Of a DNA stretch of 64,000 nucleotides, positions 26,064-34,958 are shown in pieces. Below the pieces are notes generated by a model. The model was given only the letters and a program-made list of their open reading frames with translations. It was not told where the DNA came from and did no database searches. Both the position numbers and the translations under genes were made by a program. The DNA is from Labilibacter marinus (GTDB lineage: Bacteria; Bacteroidota; Bacteroidia; Bacteroidales; Marinilabiliaceae). Location: NCBI RefSeq assembly GCF_001659685.2, contig NZ_LXYE02000045.1:1-64000 (forward strand). The letters run 5' to 3'. Numbering within the stretch: position 1 is the first letter of the stretch; each line of letters begins with the position of its first letter.

Positions 26064-29000
26064 ATGTGTATAAAAAAGATTGGTTTGTGGGGATTCTTTT
26101 GTATTATTAGTATAACTATTCATGGTCAAGTAAATACTAGCTATACTAAGAAAGTTAAATGGGAAGAAGCTATTTCTTTACAGGATGGAGACAGGGACGT
26201 AACTCTGTTACAATTCTCTAATATGGGAGATTTAAATTCTGAAACCAACATCCCTTATATTTCAGAGTCCATTCCTATTTTAACTGAAAATCCCCAAAGT
26301 GTCCATATTTCTATTTCTGACGAAAAATATATCTGGCCTACTCCTCTTGAGCATACAAGCTTTGCCTCGCAGATTAACAATAAAGAATTAAAATATACAT
26401 ATTCCATTTCACAAAGTGGACAGCAATATTATTTAGATATTGATATATACCCTGTAATAAAACCAGAAAGTGCACAAAGCTTTCAAAAACTTTCTTCCTA
26501 CACCATCAACCTTTCCTACCAAGAAAATAAAGCCCCCTCATTAAAAAGTTATAGTGCAAACAGCAACTATACCAATAAGTCAGTATTAAGTGAAGGCTCT
26601 TGGGTAAAAGTAAGCGTGCAAAAATCAGGCATTCATAAAATTAGCTATTCTACCCTTAAAGAGTGGGGAATTTCAAACCCTCAGAATGTGGGTATTTATG
26701 GAAATGGTGGAAAAATGCTACCTGCATTAAACAGCGACTTTAGACATGATGATTTAGTTGAAAATTCGGTTTGGCATAACAATAATACTATTTTCTTTTA
26801 TGCAGAAGGCCCGGTAACCTGGACTTATAACGAAGAATCAGAGATGTTTATTCACGAAAAGAACAACTTTAGCAATTACTCCTATTATTTTATTACTCAA
26901 AAAGAAGATAACTCAAAAGATATACTAAGTAGTACTTTACAAACGGACTTATACGAAGAGGAAATTGACTACTTTACAGACTTTGCGTACTACGAAGAAG
27001 ACAACTTCAATATAATAAAATCAGGTAATGTATGGTTTGGAGAAAAGTTTGACTACTATACCAATACCAGTTCTAGCTATAACTATAAATTCCCGAATAC
27101 TGTTTTTGGATCAAAGTCTAAAGTATATGCTAAAGTTGCTGCAAGATCAAATACAACCACTGAATTTGAGATCTATGCAAATGAGATGTCTGTTGATAAA
27201 ACAGATGTTTATAATATTAATACATCTAGCCACACTAGCTATTTTGCTAGAGAAGCTAACCTGGGAGGTTCGTTTGACAATATTACTGATGATATTTCAT
27301 TGAGATTGGATTTCAATCTTAAAAACTCTCAATCTTCATCCATTGGTTATTTGGATTACATCTGCTTAAATGTGGACAGAGAATTAACTTTTGTAAAAAA
27401 TGAACTTGTTTTTAGAAACCATAACTTTGTAAAAAGTAATAACACTGTTAAATATAAAGTTAAAGGTGCTGATAATTTAATAATTTGGGACGTTACTAAC
27501 TCTTTAAGCCCTCTTAATCTTGATGTTGAAAACGAAGCTGGTGTAGTTTTCTTTAATTACAAAGCGGATGAACTGAAGGAATTTGTTGCGTTCGACCCCA
27601 ATGCTTCTTTTGCGTCTCCTGAGTTTGTTAAAAATCTTGAGAATCAGAATTTGCATGGTTCAGATTTTGCCAACTACATCATTGTTACTCATCCTGAGTT
27701 TAAAGGTGAAGCAGAAAGGTTAGGTACTATTCATCAGGGCTATAATGGAATGTCCTATAAAGTAGTTACAACAGAACAAATATATAACGAGTTTTCATCG
27801 GGTAAACCAGATGTTACTGCCATCCGTGATTTTGTTAGAATGCTGTACAAAAAAGCAGAAGGTATCGATAGCAAGAAACCACATAACTTATTGCTGTTTG
27901 GAGATGGTTCTTATGATAATCGTCAAGGCATTGCCGAAAACACCAATAAAGTCCTAACCTATCAATCAGATAACTCTATACACCAAACTAATTCATTTGT
28001 TTCCGATGACTATTTTGGACTATTAGATGATACTGAAGGAGCCAATATAAAATCTGAAAAAGTAGATATTGGAATCGGAAGATTTCCCGTAAACACGTTG
28101 GAAGAAGCCAAAAATGCGGTGGACAGAACTTACAACTACTATTATAATCAATCTGATGATAGTTGGAAAAGCGAATTGACTTTTATTGGCGATGATGGCG
28201 ATAATAATATTCATATGAATGATGCCAACAGCTTAACGTTAAAGTTGGAATCAACCCATCCTGAATACAATATATCAAAAGTATATTTCGATGCTTTTGA
28301 AAAAGTAACCACCACATCGGGGCATATAATACCAGGTGTAGAAGATGAAATTGATAAAGCTATTAGTAATGGTACTTTAGTATTTAACTATACAGGACAT
28401 GGCGGGCCATCTGTTTTAGCACACGAAAAAGTGATTACTATCCCTAAAATTCAAGGTTGGAATAATTTTGACAAACTGCCCTTGTTTGTTACAGCTACTT
28501 GTGAGTTTAGTCGCTTTGACGACAAAGGGCATACCTCCGCTGGAGAATTGACTTTCCTTAACCCTTTGGGTGGAGCGATTGCTCTTTTTACAACTACGCG
28601 CATTGTATATTCAAGTTTAAATAAATCTTTAAATCATAGCTTTTACAATTTTGCCTTCGAACGGGATGAACAGGGTGAACCTTATACCTTAGGGCAAATT
28701 ATGAGACATACAAAAAATGGACTTTCAGCTAGTGTAAATAAATTAAACTTTACGTTACTTGGAGATCCTGCCATACGATTAATTTATCCTAAATCGAAAA
28801 TAGGCACATCCAAAATTAATGATGAAAATGTATATATTACTATTGATGATGCAATTGTAACAGCTCCAATAGATAGTTTAAAAGCCTTAAGTAAAATTAA
28901 AGTTTCAGGTGTTGTAACCAATGGAGTTAATGAATCCATAAATGACTTTAATGGTGAGATTTTTATTTCTGTATTCGATAAACAAAGTCAAATAACAACC

Positions 29001-29909
29001 CGAGGCAATGGGGGTGCAAGTCCTTACTCATTTGAAACCTTTGACAAGGTAATCTTTAGAGGTTCCGCCGACGTATCTAATGGTGAATTTGATTCTGAGT
29101 TTGTCATACCTAAGGACATCCGTTATAATTACGATAAAGGAAAAGTAAGTTACTATGCATATTCCAACAATAATAAAGGGGAAGCTTTTGGTGCTTTTTC
29201 TGATGTAGTAATTGGAGGTATTGATGAAAATGCTAAAAACGACGAAATTGGACCCAATATCTTACTTTGGCTAAACAACCAATCTTTTAAAAGTGGTGCC
29301 AAAGTAGGTTCTCGACCTGTTTTATTATCCGAAATATCAGACGAATCAGGAATTAACACAACAGGTAATGGAATAGGGCACGATATAACATGCATTATTG
29401 ATGAACAAAGTGCTTCTCCTATAATCCTGAATGATGCTTTTAAGTCTTCGATGAATGATTATACAACAGGAACTATTCAATACCAGCTAACCGACCTAGA
29501 AGAAGGAAATCACACATTAACACTTAAAGCTTGGGATGCATATAATAACTCCTCCAGCAGCACAATTAATTTTACGGTAACTAAAGAGGGAAATATTACA
29601 ACATCAAATACGTCGGTATATCCTAATCCAGTAGTTCAAAATCAAAGTTCATTTGTATCGTTTGAACACGATGAGCCCAATGTGAGGTTAGATATACAAT
29701 TATTGATATTTAATATGTCCGGTCAACTGTTATCTACCACCAATACGTCGGTAATATCATTAAACAATACAATACCTCCTATTGAGTTCATGACTGAAAC
29801 AGATAATGGAACACCACTTACGCCTGGAACATATATTTATAAAGCTGTTATTAATTCTCAAACCGGAAGAAAAGGTGCTGTTTCTGGAAAAATTTTAGTT
29901 ACGCTATAA
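26064..29909 (+). CDS. porU: T9SS C-terminal signal peptidase PorU
   Basis: This 1281-aa gingipain-family (C25) cysteine protease removes the C-terminal sorting domain from T9SS cargo at the cell surface. I start it at ATG 26064 (MCIKKIGLWGFFCIIS, a signal peptide); the in-frame extension upstream lacks one. The catalytic His lies in NYTGHGG (H779) and the Cys in TATCEF (C813). A C-terminal sorting-like domain (VYPNP near 1188, ending VSGKILVTL) is present, as in other PorU proteins. It is 58 bp upstream of porV. Confidence 0.93.
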   Translation: MCIKKIGLWGFFCIISITIHGQVNTSYTKKVKWEEAISLQDGDRDVTLLQFSNMGDLNSETNIPYISESIPILTENPQSVHISISDEKYIWPTPLEHTSFASQINNKELKYTYSISQSGQQYYLDIDIYPVIKPESAQSFQKLSSYTINLSYQENKAPSLKSYSANSNYTNKSVLSEGSWVKVSVQKSGIHKISYSTLKEWGISNPQNVGIYGNGGKMLPALNSDFRHDDLVENSVWHNNNTIFFYAEGPVTWTYNEESEMFIHEKNNFSNYSYYFITQKEDNSKDILSSTLQTDLYEEEIDYFTDFAYYEEDNFNIIKSGNVWFGEKFDYYTNTSSSYNYKFPNTVFGSKSKVYAKVAARSNTTTEFEIYANEMSVDKTDVYNINTSSHTSYFAREANLGGSFDNITDDISLRLDFNLKNSQSSSIGYLDYICLNVDRELTFVKNELVFRNHNFVKSNNTVKYKVKGADNLIIWDVTNSLSPLNLDVENEAGVVFFNYKADELKEFVAFDPNASFASPEFVKNLENQNLHGSDFANYIIVTHPEFKGEAERLGTIHQGYNGMSYKVVTTEQIYNEFSSGKPDVTAIRDFVRMLYKKAEGIDSKKPHNLLLFGDGSYDNRQGIAENTNKVLTYQSDNSIHQTNSFVSDDYFGLLDDTEGANIKSEKVDIGIGRFPVNTLEEAKNAVDRTYNYYYNQSDDSWKSELTFIGDDGDNNIHMNDANSLTLKLESTHPEYNISKVYFDAFEKVTTTSGHIIPGVEDEIDKAISNGTLVFNYTGHGGPSVLAHEKVITIPKIQGWNNFDKLPLFVTATCEFSRFDDKGHTSAGELTFLNPLGGAIALFTTTRIVYSSLNKSLNHSFYNFAFERDEQGEPYTLGQIMRHTKNGLSASVNKLNFTLLGDPAIRLIYPKSKIGTSKINDENVYITIDDAIVTAPIDSLKALSKIKVSGVVTNGVNESINDFNGEIFISVFDKQSQITTRGNGGASPYSFETFDKVIFRGSADVSNGEFDSEFVIPKDIRYNYDKGKVSYYAYSNNNKGEAFGAFSDVVIGGIDENAKNDEIGPNILLWLNNQSFKSGAKVGSRPVLLSEISDESGINTTGNGIGHDITCIIDEQSASPIILNDAFKSSMNDYTTGTIQYQLTDLEEGNHTLTLKAWDAYNNSSSSTINFTVTKEGNITTSNTSVYPNPVVQNQSSFVSFEHDEPNVRLDIQLLIFNMSGQLLSTTNTSVISLNNTIPPIEFMTETDNGTPLTPGTYIYKAVINSQTGRKGAVSGKILVTL

Positions 29910-29967
29910 TAAATTTAAATAATTTGAGTTTACATTTGTAGTCTTATTAAAATAATGAATATTTCTT

Positions 29968-31068
29968 ATGCGAAACTTTTTTTTTAGAACCTTAGTAATC
30001 CTATCCTTCCTAATTATTACAACGGTTAATATAAGTGCACAAATTGATAAGGATGAAGTTGTACCAACAGCTGCTCCTTTTTTAACTATCTCGCCAGAAT
30101 CAAGAGGTAGTGCTATGGGTGACGCTGGTGTAGCCACTGCTCCAGATATTAATTCTCAGCATTGGAACTCTTCTAAATATGCTTTCCTTGACCAAGACAT
30201 GGGCGTATCTTTATCTTACACACCTTGGTTAAGAGATTTAGTGGATGATATTAACTTGTACTACCTTACTTTTTTCAAGCGTATTGATAAACGTCAAACA
30301 TTTAGTGCTTCACTTAGGTACTTTTCTTTAGGTACAATTTATTTTCAAGAAAGTGAAGGAGCTGTTGCTTATACAGGAAAACCTAACGAATTTGCCCTTG
30401 ACGCAGCGTATTCTCTTAAATTATCCGATGTAATTTCGGGTTCGGTTGCCCTTAGATATATTCGTTCAGATATTAATAATGGTAGTGGTACAGATGCGGT
30501 ACCAGGAAATGCTTATGCTGCCGATATCAATTTCTTTTACATGGAAAACGTAAAATGGGGAGGACGCAAAGGTGATGTTTCTGCTGGATTAAATATTTCT
30601 AATCTTGGATCTAAGATATCTTATGACGGAGGCTCTTCTCAGGAGTTTTTACCTGCTAACTTAAGGTTAGGAGGTGCATACTCAACGGCTATTGATAGAT
30701 ACAATAAAGTAGGTTTTACCTTAGATATTAATCGCCCAATGGTAGCTAAAAATGCAGATGGTGAAGACAATAGTGATTTATCTTCAATCTCTTCTTTCTT
30801 TAGTTCTTTTGGAGATTTTAAATTTACCGATTTAAGATTTTCTGTGGGTGGTGAATACTGGTATAACGAGCAGTTTGCAGTTAGAGCAGGTTATTATCAC
30901 GAAGATGAGATTGTAGGAAATAGAAAGTTTGCTACCGCTGGTGCAGGACTTAAATTTAACATGTTTACCATTGATGCTTCTTACTTAATTTCTGTAGCTC
31001 AAAATAACCCATTGGCAAATACCATTAGATTCACACTTGGATTTGATTTAGATCAGGTAGGTCGTTAA
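29968..31068 (+). CDS. porV: T9SS outer membrane protein PorV
   Basis: This 366-aa protein has a signal peptide (MRNFFFRTLVILSFLIITTV..., cleaved near residue 25) and the PorV N-terminal motif TAAPFLTISPESRGSAMGDAGVATAPD. A FadL-like 14-strand barrel follows, ending FTLGFDLDQVGR. PorV shuttles cargo from the translocon and works with PorU in the attachment complex. A TACATTTG box (29931-29938) lies in the porU-porV gap, and a strong terminator follows the gene. Confidence 0.93.
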   Translation: MRNFFFRTLVILSFLIITTVNISAQIDKDEVVPTAAPFLTISPESRGSAMGDAGVATAPDINSQHWNSSKYAFLDQDMGVSLSYTPWLRDLVDDINLYYLTFFKRIDKRQTFSASLRYFSLGTIYFQESEGAVAYTGKPNEFALDAAYSLKLSDVISGSVALRYIRSDINNGSGTDAVPGNAYAADINFFYMENVKWGGRKGDVSAGLNISNLGSKISYDGGSSQEFLPANLRLGGAYSTAIDRYNKVGFTLDINRPMVAKNADGEDNSDLSSISSFFSSFGDFKFTDLRFSVGGEYWYNEQFAVRAGYYHEDEIVGNRKFATAGAGLKFNMFTIDASYLISVAQNNPLANTIRFTLGFDLDQVGR

Positions 31069-31095
31069 AAAAACAAAAGAGATTTATATTATACG

Positions 31096-31123
31096 ATCCC
31101 GAATGAAAATTCGGGATTTTTTT
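31096..31123 (+). terminator. rho-independent terminator after porV
   Basis: The arms ATCCCGAAT (31096-31104) and ATTCGGGAT (31109-31117) enclose the loop GAAA and are followed by seven T. It also lies directly upstream of the TACATTTG box (31128-31135) before ispF. Confidence 0.9.
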
Positions 31124-31154
31124 GTTTTACATTTGTTCTATAAAGAAATATAAG

Positions 31155-31631
31155 ATGAAAATAAGGGTTGGTTTTGGTTACGATGTTCACAAACTAGGTG
31201 AAGATGAAGAGTTATGGATAGGAGGAATTCATGTTCCACATATTAAAGGTTCTATAGGACACTCCGATGGAGATGTTCTAATTCATGCCATTTGTGATGC
31301 CTTATTAGGTGCAGCGAACATGAGGGATATTGGTTTTCATTTTCCAGATACTTCAGCTGACTTTAAAGGCATTGATAGTAAAATTTTACTAAAAAGAACG
31401 GTTTCTATCATTCAAGAAAAAGGCTATAGCATTAGTAATATCGATTCAACCATTTGCCTAGAAAAACCAAAGCTCAAGGACTTAATTCCAGAAATGCAAA
31501 GTGTATTAGCTAAAGTAATGGACATTGACATTGAAGACATTGCCATTAAAGCAACTACAACGGAGAAATTAGGTTTTGTTGGCACACAAGATGGCATAGC
31601 TGCTTATGCCAGCGTACTCATTCAAAAGTAA
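31155..31631 (+). CDS. ispF: 2-C-methyl-D-erythritol 2,4-cyclodiphosphate synthase
   Basis: This 158-aa enzyme of the MEP isoprenoid pathway forms MEcPP from CDP-ME 2-phosphate. The zinc-binding N-terminus is RVGFGYDVHKL (Asp8, His10). HSDGDVLIHAICDALLGA and FPDTSADFKGIDS follow, and the C-terminus has IKATTTEKLGFVG. I use ATG 31155 (MKIRVGFGYD) because the longer ORF adds residues not found in the family. Confidence 0.95.
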   Translation: MKIRVGFGYDVHKLGEDEELWIGGIHVPHIKGSIGHSDGDVLIHAICDALLGAANMRDIGFHFPDTSADFKGIDSKILLKRTVSIIQEKGYSISNIDSTICLEKPKLKDLIPEMQSVLAKVMDIDIEDIAIKATTTEKLGFVGTQDGIAAYASVLIQK

Positions 31632-31719
31632 CTGACATGGCCAGCGCAAATTAATTGGGCACATAGGAGCATGATTAAAATTTGCATTGACACTCACATT
31701 TTTGCTAATTTATAAACTT

Positions 31720-32082
31720 ATGAAAAAAAAGACTTTAGTAATTGGAGCTAGTGAAAATCCCGAAAGGTATTCGAACAAAGCGATCAAAAAATTAAAACAG
31801 AATAACCATCCAATTGTAGCTATTGGACTGCGAGATGGTGAAGTTGACGGAGTTAAAATAAGTAAAGAAGTTGTTGATACAAATGACATTGATACCGTTA
31901 CAATGTATGTTGGCCCAAAACATCAAGCAAGTTATTTTGATATTATCTCAAACATAAAACCTCAAAGGATTATATTAAATCCAGGCACTGAGAATGCGGA
32001 AATAGAAAAACTAGCCCAAGAAAATGACATTGAAGTTGTTCATGGCTGTACTTTAGTAATGCTAAGCACAGGGCAATATTAA
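31720..32082 (+). CDS. CoA-binding domain protein
   Basis: This 120-aa single-domain Rossmann protein of the CoA_binding_2 type has KKTLVIGASENPERYSNKA at the N-terminus, YVGPKHQASYFD in the middle and RIILNPGTEN, then VHGCTLVML at the end. Such proteins bind CoA or a related nucleotide; the physiological role is poorly defined. The start at 31720 (MKKKTLVIGA) was chosen over an upstream codon. A thioredoxin-like gene follows 20 bp downstream. Confidence 0.85.
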   Translation: MKKKTLVIGASENPERYSNKAIKKLKQNNHPIVAIGLRDGEVDGVKISKEVVDTNDIDTVTMYVGPKHQASYFDIISNIKPQRIILNPGTENAEIEKLAQENDIEVVHGCTLVMLSTGQY

Positions 32083-32102
32083 TTTAATAGCTTTAGTATT
32101 CG

Positions 32103-32435
32103 ATGCAAGAAATAAGATCATTACAAGAATGGCAGCAAGCGCTCACAGTGGAATCTATTGTAATTGGCTATTTTTCTCATGATAAGTGCAGTGTTTGTAA
32201 GGTGCTTTTGCCCAAGGTTGAACAATTAATGAGTAACAATTACCCAAAGGCCAAACTACTCTATTGCAACATAGAGCAGTCGCCAGAGCTAGCTGCACAG
32301 CAAAGCGTATTTACAGCGCCTACTATCGTTATTTTTGTTGAGGAAAAAGAATATGTGCGCTTTAGCAGAAACATTGGGTTAGTTCCGCTAGGCGATTCCA
32401 TAAGTCGCCCATACAGTATGCTTTTTAGTGATTAA
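32103..32435 (+). CDS. thioredoxin-like protein
   Basis: This 110-aa protein has a thioredoxin fold with the redox motif CSVCK (C-x2-C, near residues 28-32) and the cis-Pro region as FTAPTIVIF (about 66-74). There is no signal peptide, so it is cytoplasmic. It may supply reducing power for an unknown target. It is probably cotranscribed with the CoA-binding protein gene. Its stop codon nests with that of the convergent hutU in a shared TTAA. Confidence 0.8.
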   Translation: MQEIRSLQEWQQALTVESIVIGYFSHDKCSVCKVLLPKVEQLMSNNYPKAKLLYCNIEQSPELAAQQSVFTAPTIVIFVEEKEYVRFSRNIGLVPLGDSISRPYSMLFSD

Positions 32436-34441
32436 AAGAGCTTATCAAGCAATTCATCATCTGCCTCGTTTGGAATAGTTACTTTTAAAGATGGATTTAT
32501 TGCCATCGCTCTTTTAATGGCAAATACTGCCCCTTTATTTCTAGCCCAACTGCGGCGCGATATACCATTATTCACATCCCAAAACAGCATGGATTCTATA
32601 TTTTTAAATGAAGCCTCACTCCCATCGATAAGCATTCCGAATCCGCCATTAATCACCTCGCCCCAGCCAACACCTCCTCCGTTATGAATAGAAACCCAAG
32701 TAGCTCCTCTAAAACTATCACCAATCACATTCTGAATCGCCATATCTGCCGTAAAACTGGAACCATCATAAATATTAGAAGTCTCTCTGTATGGACTATC
32801 CGTTCCTGAAACATCATGATGGTCGCGCCCTAAAACAATAGGAGCCGATATTTCTCCATTGGCAATAGCCCTATTAAAGGCCTCAGCAATCTTCATCCTT
32901 CCTTCAGCATCCGCATACAAAATACGGGCTTGCGAACCAACCACTAGTTTATTTTTTCCAGCTTCTTTTATCCAATGAATATTGTCGGCCATTTGTTGCT
33001 GTATTTCTTTTGGAGAATCCTTTCGTAATTCCTCCAAAACATCGCAAGCAATCTGATCACTCCTTTGTAAATCCTCCTGATTATTACTAGTACATACCCA
33101 CCTAAAAGGACCAAAACCATAATCAAAACACATGGGTCCCATAATATCCTGCACATACGATGAATATTTGAATTTGCCATCTTTTTCAAAAACATCTGCA
33201 CCAGCCCTACCCGATTCTAACAGAAATGCATTTCCATAATCAAAAAAGTACATGCCCTGCAAAGCCAACTTATTAATAGCTGCCACATGCCTTTTTAAGG
33301 AACTTTGAACTTCCTCCTTAAATAGTGTCGGGTTATTGGCCATCATCTCATTAGACTCTTGATAAGATAATCCAACAGGATAATAACCTCCTGCCCAAGG
33401 ATTATGCAAAGATGTTTGGTCTGAACCTAAATCCACTTTAATTTCTTTTTCGGCAAAATATTCCCAAACATCAACTACATTTCCGCTGTAAGCGATAGAA
33501 ACAACTTCCTTATTTTGCTGAGCCAATTTTACACGAGCCACCAGTTCGGTTAAGCTCTCTACCACTTCGTCTACCCAACCTTGAGCATGTCTTGTGTGCA
33601 ATGCCTTAGTATTTACTTCGGCAGTAATGCTAATACATTTTGCAATATTGGCTGCTTTGGGCTGAGCTCCACTCATTCCGCCTAAACCTGCTGTTATAAA
33701 TAACTTTGGGGTATCATTGCTCTGTTTGGTAGATTCTATTTTTCTGATAGCATTTAAAACGGTAATAGTAGTACCATGAACAATGCCCTGAGGACCTATG
33801 TACATAAAAGATCCAGCTGTCATTTGTCCGTATTGCGAAACACCCAAGGCATTCATCTTTTCCCAATCGTCGGGTTTAGAGTAGTTAGGTATTACCATTC
33901 CGTTGGTAACAACCACTCTGGGTGCATTTGTATGCGATGGATATAACCCCATAGGATGACCCGAATACATCGTTAAAGTTTGCTCATCGGTCATGGTAGC
34001 CAAATACTGCATGGTTAATAGGTACTGCGCCCAGTTCTGAAACACAGCGCCATTCCCTCCGTAGGTAATTAGCTCGTGTGGATGTTGTGCTACGGCATAA
34101 TCCAAGTTATTACAAATCATCAACATAATAGCTGCTGCCTGTTTACTTTGATGTGGAAAATCATCAATATGCCTGGCCTTTATCTCATACTCTGGACGAA
34201 AACGATACATATAGATCCGACCATAATCTTTTAATTCTCGTAAAAACTCAGGAGCTAACACCTGATGATGATGCGCTGGAAAATATCTTAATGCATTTTT
34301 TAAAGCCAACTTTTTCTCTTCCTCCGTAAGGATATCTTTACGAATGGGAGCATGATTTATAGTGTAATCATACTTTTTAAGAAGCGGCAACTCCTCTGGT
34401 ATACCTGCTAAAATGATTTCTTTAAATAAAATACTATCCAT
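32432..34441 (-). CDS. hutU: urocanate hydratase
   Basis: This 669-aa urocanase converts urocanate to imidazolone propionate in histidine breakdown, using tightly bound NAD. Recognisable blocks are TYGGNGAVFQNWAQYL (about 122-137), TAGLGGMSGAQPKAA (about 249-263), LGSDQTSLHNPWAGGYYPV (about 339-357) and GGVGWGEVINGGFG near the C-terminus. The length matches the longer Bacteroidota form. No other hut gene (hutH, hutI, ftcD) is nearby, so the pathway is split in the genome. Confidence 0.93.
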   Translation of the reverse strand: MDSILFKEIILAGIPEELPLLKKYDYTINHAPIRKDILTEEEKKLALKNALRYFPAHHHQVLAPEFLRELKDYGRIYMYRFRPEYEIKARHIDDFPHQSKQAAAIMLMICNNLDYAVAQHPHELITYGGNGAVFQNWAQYLLTMQYLATMTDEQTLTMYSGHPMGLYPSHTNAPRVVVTNGMVIPNYSKPDDWEKMNALGVSQYGQMTAGSFMYIGPQGIVHGTTITVLNAIRKIESTKQSNDTPKLFITAGLGGMSGAQPKAANIAKCISITAEVNTKALHTRHAQGWVDEVVESLTELVARVKLAQQNKEVVSIAYSGNVVDVWEYFAEKEIKVDLGSDQTSLHNPWAGGYYPVGLSYQESNEMMANNPTLFKEEVQSSLKRHVAAINKLALQGMYFFDYGNAFLLESGRAGADVFEKDGKFKYSSYVQDIMGPMCFDYGFGPFRWVCTSNNQEDLQRSDQIACDVLEELRKDSPKEIQQQMADNIHWIKEAGKNKLVVGSQARILYADAEGRMKIAEAFNRAIANGEISAPIVLGRDHHDVSGTDSPYRETSNIYDGSSFTADMAIQNVIGDSFRGATWVSIHNGGGVGWGEVINGGFGMLIDGSEASFKNIESMLFWDVNNGISRRSWARNKGAVFAIKRAMAINPSLKVTIPNEADDELLDKLF

Positions 34442-34671
34442 GACTATATGTTTTTAACACGATGAATATAATGCAAGTACCTAACTTTTAAAATGACAAA
34501 AAACACCTAGCTCGCAACGACATTTAATCTCGTGCAGAAAAACATTCCACTTTGTGAAATATAATCGATATTAATGCCCACGGCAGCATTAAAGCCATAA
34601 TATGCATTAGAAAATCTACTATACCAATATTCCATTGAAATTACTTCAAAACAAGACTCTTCGTTACTTCA

Positions 34672-34905
34672 CTTCAACTCAATCCAAACGAACCTTCCTA
34701 AGTAGTACGGAAGCTGGATTCCATTTCATTTGGATCAAAAACACAGCTTGCGTAGCTTCAACTCAACCCAAACGAACCTTCCCAAGTAGTGTGGAAGCTT
34801 GTTTTTATTTCGTTTGGATCAAAACCACAACTTAGGTAGCTTCAACTCAACCCAAACGAACCTTCCTAAGTAGTGTGGAAGCTTGTTTTTATTTCTGTTT
34901 GAACA
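34672..34905. repeat. 84-bp tandem repeat (about 2.8 copies)
   Basis: Units start at 34672, 34756 and 34840, each beginning CTTCAACTCAAYCCAAACGA, with exact 84-bp spacing. Copies 2 and 3 are almost identical; copy 1 is more diverged. Inside each unit TTCC...GGAAGC arms could pair. The last unit runs into the promoter of the M28 peptidase. An ORF through the array (34635-34835) is only repeat sequence and is not called. The rest of 34442-34958 holds no gene. Confidence 0.9.
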
Positions 34906-34928
34906 TAATAGAATATTTTATACTTTTG
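34898..34928 (+). promoter_or_regulatory. Bacteroidota-type promoter of M28 peptidase gene
   Basis: A -33 box TTTG (34898-34901), a 19-bp spacer and a -7 box TACTTTTG (34921-34928) match the primary-sigma consensus TTTG-N19-TAnnTTTG. The ATG at 34959 leaves a leader of roughly 24 nt. The -33 box is part of the truncated last copy of the 84-bp repeat. Confidence 0.75.
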
Positions 34929-34958
34929 TTCGATTAAAACCAATAATACTTATACACT

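Noticed and set aside
34635-34835. 66-aa ORF with repeated STQPKRTF-like peptide
   Set aside because: It is only the 84-bp tandem repeat read in one frame, with no signal peptide, family or independent coding sign.
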